Source: Ilumatobacter sp. (GTDB lineage Bacteria; Actinomycetota; Acidimicrobiia; Acidimicrobiales; Ilumatobacteraceae). From it: a stretch of 12,278 nucleotides of DNA. The notes under the pieces were generated by a model. That model searched no databases. It was not told the DNA's origin and was given only the letters and a program-made list of their open reading frames with translations. Shown in pieces: positions 5,936 through 12,278 of the stretch. A program made the translations under genes and the position numbers. Positions within the stretch are counted from its first letter, which is position 1, and each line of letters opens with the position of its first letter. The stretch lies in the NCBI GenBank assembly GCA_029263275.1, contig JAJCXU010000208.1, forward strand, positions 1 through 12,278. Reading direction: 5' to 3'.

Positions 5936-7138
5936 GTGCATGACGACGAACGCGTCGTCCCGTCGGGGACCGTGACGTTCCTGTTCACCGACGTCGAGGG
6001 TTCGACGCGGCTCTGGGCTGCTGATTCCGACGGGATGTCCGCCTCGCTGCGCATCCACGACGACATCGTTCGATCCGCGATCGAATCGCTCGGCGGCTAC
6101 GTGTTCAGCACGGCCGGCGACTCCTTCGCCGCGGCGTTCGCGCTTGCCTCCAAGGCGGTGCACGCCACTGCGGAGCTGCAGGCCGCGCTTGCCAACGCGG
6201 CGTGGCCGGGTCCCGAGTTGCGGGTGCGCGCCGGTCTCCACCTCGGTGAGGCCGAGCAGCGCGGTGGCGACTATTTCGGGCCGGCGGTCAACACCGCGGC
6301 CCGCGTGTCGGCAGCAGGTCACGGCGGCCAAACATTGTTGACCGAGGCGGTGCGTGTTGCTTCGCGAGTGAAGGGCACGGTCGATCTCGGGCTGCATGAG
6401 TTGCGTGACGTCGAGGAATCGGTGCACATCCATCAGCTCGGCGAGGGAGACTTTGCCGACCTGCGCAGCGCGGCGAATGGCGAGGCCGCGGCTGCCCATG
6501 TCGATCTCCCGCGGTCATGGTTCGTGGTGCTGCAACCCGACCATGCGCCAGAGACGGTCACGCTGTCGACGGAACTGACGGTCGGGCGCGATGTGGGACT
6601 CGCCGATGTCGACGGTCACCTCGCACTCAAGGGTGACCCCACGGTGTCGCGTCTGCACGCGGTGCTCATCCCGAAGCCGACGGGCTGGTGTGTCCAGGCA
6701 ACGAATGCGACCAATGGGCTCTTCGTCAACGGGACGCGCCTCGCACCCGGGGCGGTGCACCTGTTGGCGCCCGAGGATGAGATTCGATTGGGTGAGCGAA
6801 CGACGCTGGTCTTCCACACGCTGGTGGCGGCAACCGACGATCGGTCGAGCACGCAGACCGCACGCTCGATTCCCGATCTGACTCCCGGCGAGCGGCGCGT
6901 GCTGCTGAGTTTGTGCTCACCGGTGCTCGGGGGCGACACGTTCACCCCACCCGCAACCGTGCAGGCAATCGCCGCGGAGTTGGTGGTGACCGAGAGTGCG
7001 GTCAAGCAGCAGCTCGGCCGCCTCTACGCGAAGTTCGACGTCGAAGAAGGTCCCGACCGTCGAGTCCGACTCGCCAACGAAGCATTGGGATGCGGCGCCG
7101 TACGGCTGGCGGATCTCCAATCGCTCCGAGAGACATAG
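5936..7138 (+). CDS. Class III nucleotidyl cyclase - FHA - helix-turn-helix signalling protein
   Basis: A 400-residue soluble protein from GTG 5936. Domain 1 (about 9-190) is a class III cyclase: TVTFLFTDVEGSTRLW with metal Asp19, AGDSFAAAF with metal Asp62, and GDYFGPAVNTAAR with Asp112, Asn119 and Arg123 at the positions of the base-binding Asp and transition-state Asn/Arg. The Lys that normally helps select adenine is Ser58, so the substrate is uncertain. Domain 2 (about 200-300) is an FHA domain with GR (217-218), SRLH (238-241) and NG (260-261, 265-266), implying phosphothreonine binding. Domain 3 (about 315-395, LTPGERRVLL, then AAELVVTESAVKQQLGRLYAKF) resembles a LuxR/response-regulator-type HTH and may bind DNA. 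The stop codon is 8 bp before the kinase gene, so the two are probably co-transcribed and functionally linked. Cyclase activity, DNA binding and phosphopeptide binding are family inferences. Confidence 0.9.
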   Translation: MHDDERVVPSGTVTFLFTDVEGSTRLWAADSDGMSASLRIHDDIVRSAIESLGGYVFSTAGDSFAAAFALASKAVHATAELQAALANAAWPGPELRVRAGLHLGEAEQRGGDYFGPAVNTAARVSAAGHGGQTLLTEAVRVASRVKGTVDLGLHELRDVEESVHIHQLGEGDFADLRSAANGEAAAAHVDLPRSWFVVLQPDHAPETVTLSTELTVGRDVGLADVDGHLALKGDPTVSRLHAVLIPKPTGWCVQATNATNGLFVNGTRLAPGAVHLLAPEDEIRLGERTTLVFHTLVAATDDRSSTQTARSIPDLTPGERRVLLSLCSPVLGGDTFTPPATVQAIAAELVVTESAVKQQLGRLYAKFDVEEGPDRRVRLANEALGCGAVRLADLQSLRET

Positions 7139-7146
7139 CCGCGGTC

Positions 7147-10100
7147 GTGAGCAACGAGGACGGTGCTGAGCAGGGGGCCAGCGGCGCCGCGCAGCCGGAG
7201 GTCGTCGGCGGTCGGTTCGAAGTTCGGGGACGGTTGGCAGGAGGTGGTGAGGCATCGGTGCTCCTCGCTCGCGACCTCGATCTCGACGTCGATGTCGTGC
7301 TCAAGACGCGCAGTTTCCGAGACGCGAGTGATCTCGACGTGTTGCGCCGCGAGGCCGCATTGCTGATGGGGGTGGCCGCCCATCGTGGGTTGCCGGTCGT
7401 GCGGAGCGATCTTGTCGAGGGCGATCGCTACTACATGATCAGCGCACACATCGAGGGCCGCGACCTGCAAGAGGTGGTGTCGGCACAGTCGGGTGCGATG
7501 GCGCTCCCGGACGTGCTGACCTTGATCGATCAGATCGCCGAAACGCTCGAACATCTCCATCAGCATCATCCGGTGGTCGTGCACGGTGACCTGAAGCCCG
7601 AGAACGTGGTGGTCACGCCTGACGGTCGTGCCGTACTGATCGACTTCGGCGCGGCGATGCGGATCGGCGATGAACGCGAACGTCTGGGTACGCCGGGCTT
7701 CTCCGCTCCCGAGGTATTGGCTGGTGAGCCGGTCAGCGCGTCCGCCGACTTGTACTCCCTCGCCGCGCTCGCGGTGTTCCTGCTCACCGGGATCACCCCG
7801 AAGCTCGGATCGGCGTGGCCCGCCGCGCTGGCCGACGGGAAGCTGGCCCACCTCGAACGCGTCGTCCGCCGAGGCCTCACGTGGGATCCCCTCGGGCGTC
7901 CCTGGAGTGCCGTCGACTTTGCTCGGAGCCTGCGCGATGCAGCCGAGATGGAGATCCCCGCCGGGACGATCACCTTGATGCTCATCGCTCCGCGAGACGA
8001 GTGGGCGGTGCAGCAGGCCGACATCGAGATCGTTGAACGGGCGGGCGGCCGGCCGGTGGGCACGGCACGACTGCCCGACGGGACATCGCTCTTCGTGTTC
8101 TCACGTGTTGGTGACGCCGCGAGCGCCGCGTGTCGTCTCGGGTCGACCGGGTCGGCCCAGATCGCGCTGCACGCTGCCGATCTCGGCGGGCTGCACGGCG
8201 CCACATTGCAGCAACTCGTCAACGAGACAGTCGGGCTGAGCGATCTGACTGCACCGGTGAACGTTCTGTGCTCGTCGCCCGTGCAGATGTTGCTGGGCGG
8301 CGACGATGCGTACAGCTTCCATCCGCTCGCCGACCATCGCATCGAGCTGCGTGCAGCCGGTGAGGCCCGGCTCGAACAAGCGCCGCAGTCCCCGTCGGGC
8401 GAGCCGGAACTCATCGCGAGCGATGCGTCGGCATGGATCGCGGCACGACGCTCGACGCCACTGGCCGGGCGCGAGGACGCTGTCCGCGAGGGTCTCGTGT
8501 CGATCGACGCCAGCCGCGCTGCCGCACACGCCGCGCTCGTCATCGTCAGTGGCGAACCTGGGCTGGGTAAGACACGGTTCCTGTCCGAGTTGGCCGGCCG
8601 GGCGGTGGAGGCGGGTGAGCTCGTCTTCGTTGGACGGTGTAGTGAGGCCGGCGGTGCGTTCGAGGTGTTTCTCGACGCGCTGGGCAGCGACCTCTTCCCC
8701 TTCGAAGCAGGCCAGCTGGAGCGGGACGAAGAGGGGTGGATCGATCGCCGCCGCTTCTTCGGAAAGATCGTCACCGCGCTGCGCCAGACCAGGCGATTGG
8801 TCACGCTCGTGCTCGATGACGTGCAGTGGATCGACGGTTCGTCGGTCGCACTGTTGGCGCAACTCCTCGACGATGTTGGGCCATCGCTTGCCGTGCTCGT
8901 CGGGTCCCGCACAACGATCGACCGGGAGATCCTCGACCAGCTGACCGGCCGACCGGGCGCGACGACCATCCCGATGGAACCGCTCACGCGCGGGGGCCTC
9001 ACCCGACTCGCTGGGGATCTCGGCGTGGAGATCACCGACGAGACGATCGACGCGATGCATTCGCTCACCAAGGGCAGCCCCTTCTTCGGCCTGCAGCTAC
9101 TGCACCAGTTCCGTGGCAGCCCCGGAATTGCGCTCGACGGCGCCGAGCTGCCCGCTGGCGTGAAGGAATGGATCCTGCAGCAGGTCGAGCGACTCGGTGA
9201 GGACAGCGCGGCGACGTTGACGACCGCAGCGGTGATCGGCCCCAACTTCGACGTGATCACGCTCGCTGACCTCGTCGACGCGAGTTCGATCGAAACGATC
9301 GGTCGGCTGGACCGCGCCGTCGAGAGCGGCTTGCTCGTCGAGGGCACACGCCCGGGTGAGTTCCGATTCGTACACGCCATTGTGCGTGCGGCGATCGCGG
9401 ATTCGTTGTCCGCGACGCGGCGCGGCTTGATGCATGCGTCGATCGCGCGACGGCTCGAGGAGAACGGCGACGGGCTCGAAGATCTTGAGGCGGCGGTGCA
9501 CCATTGGTTCGCTGCCGACCGCCTCGGCGACCCCTTGCACGCAGGCGACATCGCGGCGGATGTCGCCACTCGTGCCACCGAGCGTCTCGCCCACGAGCGA
9601 GCGGTGAGCATTCTCGACCAGGCGCTTGCGCTTATCGAACGTTCGACCGCGAACGCAGCGCGCGACGGTGTTGAGGCTCGGCTCAGAGTGGCGCACGGTC
9701 GGGCCGACTTCGTCGCGACGCGCAACGAGGCGGCGATCGCCCAGCTCTATCGTGCGGCCGACCTCGCCGAGTCCGCTGATGATCCGGCCACGCTCGCGCA
9801 AGCTGCCCTGGTGGCGTCGCTCAACCGACGCCACGGCCTCGACGACCCGGAACTGCTGCGGTTGTTGCAGCGTGCGAGCGACCGATGCCCGCCCGAGCCT
9901 GCGGTCCTCGCCGCGATGCTCCACATCCGCCGATCCCGGCTCCTTCCGGTCGCCGTGCCGCACGAACAACGCTCAGAGATGGCGCGGCTCGGGCTGGCCA
10001 ACATCGAGGCGATGGACCCGGTCGATCGAGCCATGGTCGAGACGGAAGTGGCACGTGCGTGCTGGTCGCCGGATGATGCTGCGGAACGGAGTGAGGTGTC

Positions 10101-10950
10101 GAGCCGGATCATCGACCGCGCCGAGCGAGAAGTTCGGGGCGGGGGCCCGTCGCGATGGACGGGCGTGCTGATCGAGGCGCTGAACATCCGCTGGGCGTCG
10201 CGGGTGCAGCTCGGTGACCTCCGCAGCGCACTCGCCGATGCCGACCGTGCCGTCGAGGTCGCCGACGCTGCCGGAACCACCTTCTTGCTGAGCCGGGCGA
10301 TGATGGGGCAGGCGATGATTCACGCCACCCTCGGCGACCACGAGCGCGCCGAGCAGCAGTCCGATGCGGCCATTGCGATGACGGGCCGCCACAACCTCAC
10401 CCTCGTGCGGATGACGATCGCCTATTCGATCGGCCGAGACCGCGGTGAGCAGGCCCAACTCGCGCTGCTCGAACGCCAGCTCGCCGACCTCGTCGACTCG
10501 AACCCGTTGTTCATCTCGGCTTTCGCGCTCGTCAACGCTGAGGCGGGGCATCACGAAGACACTCGTCGCCTGTTGGGCGAACTCGAACAACTCGAACCGT
10601 GGCCGCGCAACTGGCTGTGGATGGCCACGGCGGTGGCGACGCTGGAGAGCGCGGTGTTGGCCGACGAAGGCGACGTCGTGCGGCGCTTCGCCGATCGGCT
10701 CGAGCCGTTCGCTGGACAGTGGGCCGTTGCTGCGGGGGAGCTGAGTTGCTGGGGGCCAATCGACCGAGTGCTCGGCCTGGCGTCCGCATATCTCGGGCAC
10801 CCCGACCGGGCGCGCACACAGCTGATCCGGGCCCGCGATTCCTCGGTCAGCAACGGGGCCACGTTCTGGGCCGCGCGCTGTTACGCCGGGTTGGCATCGC
10901 TCGCGCCCGTCGACGACACGCGTGCTGGCGAAACAGACAGTTCAGCCTGA
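7147..10950 (+). CDS. PknK-like Ser/Thr kinase - degenerate cyclase - STAND ATPase - TPR protein
   Basis: A 1267-residue protein from GTG 7147; a weak GAGAGA lies 13 nt upstream and the frame further upstream overlaps the cyclase gene. Kinase domain (about 20-270): Gly-rich loop LAGGGEASV, Lys53, Glu69, HGDLKPEN (146-153, so non-RD), DFG (166-168) and APE (187-189); all catalytic residues are present. Residues 273-430 look like a class III cyclase domain that has lost its key residues. A STAND/AAA_16-type NTPase follows: Walker A GEPGLGKT (469-476), Walker B LVLDD (Asp557/558) followed by VQWID, then a winged-helix segment near 690-790. The rest, to 1267, is an Ala/Leu-rich TPR-like solenoid. 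Kinase plus MalT-like ATPase is the architecture of mycobacterial PknK. No HTH is present at the C terminus; the adjacent gene supplies one. It likely senses a signal through the solenoid and phosphorylates partners. Ligand and targets are unknown. Confidence 0.9.
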   Translation: MSNEDGAEQGASGAAQPEVVGGRFEVRGRLAGGGEASVLLARDLDLDVDVVLKTRSFRDASDLDVLRREAALLMGVAAHRGLPVVRSDLVEGDRYYMISAHIEGRDLQEVVSAQSGAMALPDVLTLIDQIAETLEHLHQHHPVVVHGDLKPENVVVTPDGRAVLIDFGAAMRIGDERERLGTPGFSAPEVLAGEPVSASADLYSLAALAVFLLTGITPKLGSAWPAALADGKLAHLERVVRRGLTWDPLGRPWSAVDFARSLRDAAEMEIPAGTITLMLIAPRDEWAVQQADIEIVERAGGRPVGTARLPDGTSLFVFSRVGDAASAACRLGSTGSAQIALHAADLGGLHGATLQQLVNETVGLSDLTAPVNVLCSSPVQMLLGGDDAYSFHPLADHRIELRAAGEARLEQAPQSPSGEPELIASDASAWIAARRSTPLAGREDAVREGLVSIDASRAAAHAALVIVSGEPGLGKTRFLSELAGRAVEAGELVFVGRCSEAGGAFEVFLDALGSDLFPFEAGQLERDEEGWIDRRRFFGKIVTALRQTRRLVTLVLDDVQWIDGSSVALLAQLLDDVGPSLAVLVGSRTTIDREILDQLTGRPGATTIPMEPLTRGGLTRLAGDLGVEITDETIDAMHSLTKGSPFFGLQLLHQFRGSPGIALDGAELPAGVKEWILQQVERLGEDSAATLTTAAVIGPNFDVITLADLVDASSIETIGRLDRAVESGLLVEGTRPGEFRFVHAIVRAAIADSLSATRRGLMHASIARRLEENGDGLEDLEAAVHHWFAADRLGDPLHAGDIAADVATRATERLAHERAVSILDQALALIERSTANAARDGVEARLRVAHGRADFVATRNEAAIAQLYRAADLAESADDPATLAQAALVASLNRRHGLDDPELLRLLQRASDRCPPEPAVLAAMLHIRRSRLLPVAVPHEQRSEMARLGLANIEAMDPVDRAMVETEVARACWSPDDAAERSEVSSRIIDRAEREVRGGGPSRWTGVLIEALNIRWASRVQLGDLRSALADADRAVEVADAAGTTFLLSRAMMGQAMIHATLGDHERAEQQSDAAIAMTGRHNLTLVRMTIAYSIGRDRGEQAQLALLERQLADLVDSNPLFISAFALVNAEAGHHEDTRRLLGELEQLEPWPRNWLWMATAVATLESAVLADEGDVVRRFADRLEPFAGQWAVAAGELSCWGPIDRVLGLASAYLGHPDRARTQLIRARDSSVSNGATFWAARCYAGLASLAPVDDTRAGETDSSA

Positions 10951-11018
10951 CTCGCGCGCTGTCGAAGCCAGTCGCCGGGGCCATAGAGGCAGGCGGCGCA
11001 CTCCCGGAAGATGTGGGC
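10951..11018. other. Short intergenic gap in the operon
   Basis: These 68 bp separate the kinase/STAND gene from the small ORF. I see no terminator hairpin and no convincing promoter, so transcription probably continues through. GGAAG at 11006-11010 is the likely ribosome binding site of the small ORF. Confidence 0.5.
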
Positions 11019-11198
11019 ATGTCACTCTTCATCTTCGGCGACCTCTCCGTCAGCGACGTTGAGCGCTACATGCGCAGCCTGGAAACGTGGGCCGGTTGGC
11101 CAGCGCTGCCGCGAGACGTCCACGACTCCGAAGAGCTCGCTCCCGGTGCGATCGTGAAATCGGCTCCCTCCGCCCCTGCTAAACAGACTGGACCATGA
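11019..11198 (+). CDS. Small ORF (59 aa) translationally coupled to the patatin gene
   Basis: ATG 11019 is preceded by GGAAG (11006-11010, 8-nt spacer). The 59-residue product starts MSLFIFGDLSVSDVERYMRS and ends in a Pro/Ala/Lys-rich tail. Its TGA overlaps the ATG of the next gene as ATGA (11195-11198), and that next gene has no ribosome binding site of its own, so coupling by re-initiation is likely. A hydrophobic start and an amphipathic-looking first half (residues 10-30) are visible, but there is no signal peptide or full membrane helix. I do not recognise a family. It may be a real small protein or mainly a leader that sets translation of the phospholipase gene. The same frame is open upstream inside the kinase gene but without a start site of similar quality. 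Confidence 0.55.
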   Translation: MSLFIFGDLSVSDVERYMRSLETWAGWPALPRDVHDSEELAPGAIVKSAPSAPAKQTGP

Positions 11199-12278
11199 GT
11201 TCAAGCCAGCGGGAGGGGGCGGCACCGGCTGAACCGACGCGTTTGGTCAACGGTGTCTTCCAGGGCGGCGGCGCGAAGATCGTCGCCAACATCGGGGCGC
11301 TGCGCGCGGTCGACGATCGGGGCCTCTGGTTTGGGAGCGTCGCCGGTGCGTCCGCTGGCGCCATCACGGCCGCACTCATCGCGTCCGGGATGAGTGCCGA
11401 CGAACTCGAAGCGATTCTTCCCGACGGGCTGGCCACCATTCACACACCGGTCGCCGCGCGTTTGGGGCTTGCCGTGCTCGGGCGGGCTACTTCGGTGTAC
11501 GACAGCGAGGGGCTTCGGCGGTGGATCGATCAACGCCTGTCGGAACAGGTCGGCGCATCGGGCGGTGGGCCCGTCACATTCCGGGAACTGCATGCTGCGA
11601 CCGGCATCGAGTTGTACGTGCTTGCGGTTGATCTCGCGACCGAGCTCCCCGTCGTGTTCTCGCGGCGCACGACACCCGACGTCGAAGTTGCTGGCGCGGT
11701 GGTGGCGTCGTCGGCCATTCCGGGCGCGTTGCCGAGTGGCCGAGCGGTGTTCAGTTCGGGCGACGGCGCTCGCGTACACCAACTCACCGATGGCGCCGGG
11801 TGGGCCAACTATCCGTCGTTCATCTTCCAGGACCGAGGGTTCCGGACGTGGCTACGCGGCGAGTTCGAACACGGGGCGCCGCAGTCAGAGGTGGAGGAAC
11901 GAGCGTGGGCGGCGGAGGCCTCCCGCCCCGTGATGGGGTTCGTCTTCGGGGAGGCGGAACCGGCCGAACCGCGCAGCTCGGTCGGGTTCGTGCCGCTCGA
12001 TGGGCCTGCCGTTGACCGCCGCTTCGACCTCGGGCCGACGTACACCTCCGACAAGCGCGCGACATACCTGCTCGGTGCCACGCTGTCGAGCGACTGGGCA
12101 CGGTTGATGATCGGGCTCGCACTCGTGGTGTGGGCGACGATGGGTGTCGCCACCCTTCCCGTCGGATTCCGGCGGTACTCGACGTGGATGGCGGACTGGG
12201 CGCCCGATGCGCTGTTTCCGCTACTACTGGTCGCGTCGCTCACCATCGCGGTGCTCGCCATCGTCGTCGCGATCACCA
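11195..12278 (+). CDS. Patatin-like phospholipase with C-terminal membrane helices, partial (3' end beyond right edge)
   Basis: The frame is open from ATG 11195 to the window edge (361 full codons). The patatin hallmarks are in order: oxyanion-hole loop QGGGAK (23-28), nucleophile elbow GASAG (51-55, Ser53), and the Asp motif LTDGAGWANYP with Asp199, completing a Ser-Asp dyad. The last is DGA rather than the common DGG. The predicted activity is lipid acyl hydrolysis. After the catalytic domain (to about 280) come two hydrophobic segments, about 309-328 and 341-361, separated by a short polar stretch, so the enzyme is probably held at the membrane. It lacks its own ribosome binding site and starts within the stop of the small ORF (ATGA). 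It is downstream of the cyclase and kinase genes on the same strand. Enzyme class is confident; substrate and link to the signalling genes are not. Confidence 0.88.
   Translation, partial: MSSSQREGAAPAEPTRLVNGVFQGGGAKIVANIGALRAVDDRGLWFGSVAGASAGAITAALIASGMSADELEAILPDGLATIHTPVAARLGLAVLGRATSVYDSEGLRRWIDQRLSEQVGASGGGPVTFRELHAATGIELYVLAVDLATELPVVFSRRTTPDVEVAGAVVASSAIPGALPSGRAVFSSGDGARVHQLTDGAGWANYPSFIFQDRGFRTWLRGEFEHGAPQSEVEERAWAAEASRPVMGFVFGEAEPAEPRSSVGFVPLDGPAVDRRFDLGPTYTSDKRATYLLGATLSSDWARLMIGLALVVWATMGVATLPVGFRRYSTWMADWAPDALFPLLLVASLTIAVLAIVVAIT

Noticed and set aside
6913..7146. Upstream in-frame extension of the kinase/STAND protein
   Set aside because: This part lies inside the cyclase gene's HTH-coding region in another frame and its translation is Arg-rich and domain-free; the kinase homology begins just after GTG 7147.
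7566..9725. 719-codon minus-strand open frame opposite the kinase/STAND gene
   Set aside because: Ser/Arg/Pro-rich translation with no domain, while the plus strand encodes kinase and Walker motifs over the same bases.

Overview
The window is GC-rich DNA with dense, closely packed genes, GTG starts, a probable leaderless promoter and actinobacterial-type signalling proteins (class III cyclase, FHA, Ser/Thr kinase, STAND ATPase). It also encodes a wall-anchored multi-repeat protein ending in LPATG. This points to a high-GC Gram-positive actinobacterium, possibly an Acidimicrobiia (Ilumatobacter-like) lineage; that placement is inference, since no marker gene is present.

Layout. (1) 1-504, minus strand: 5' part of a small secreted lipoprotein gene that runs off the left edge. 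Upstream of it are two 11-nt GTTCAC-type direct repeats (PHO-box-like) and a -10-like hexamer that would start the transcript at or next to the ATG. (2) 505-779: divergent intergenic region with that promoter and two near-identical 44-bp palindromic repeats in the same orientation. (3) 780-5063, plus strand: 1427-aa surface protein with a signal peptide, eight DUF11/DUF7933-like repeats, one bacterial Ig-like domain, two HYR-like domains and an LPATG sorting signal. (4) 5086-5116: perfect 14-bp hairpin shared as terminator with the convergent gene. (5) 5151-5765, minus strand: 204-aa protein that looks like a duplicated dimeric alpha/beta-barrel. (6) 5766-5935: divergent region with two overlapping hairpins. 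(7) 5936 to the right edge, plus strand: an apparent operon of cyclase-FHA-HTH protein, kinase-pseudocyclase-STAND-TPR protein, a 59-residue small ORF, and a patatin-like phospholipase with membrane helices (truncated by the window).

How the genes may work together. The first two genes of the last block are 8 bp apart and share parts. The first has an apparently folded cyclase domain, a phosphothreonine-binding FHA domain and a DNA-binding HTH. The second has a kinase with its catalytic residues present, a degenerate cyclase-like domain, an NTPase and a TPR-like solenoid, but no HTH of its own. A reasonable inference is a split signalling machine: the kinase/STAND protein senses a signal and the FHA-HTH protein reads it out, possibly through phosphothreonine binding and cyclase/pseudocyclase pairing. 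Whether the patatin phospholipase downstream is an effector of this pair (an arrangement reminiscent of cyclic-nucleotide-activated phospholipases) is speculative. No tRNA, rRNA, CRISPR array, insertion sequence or phage gene was seen.
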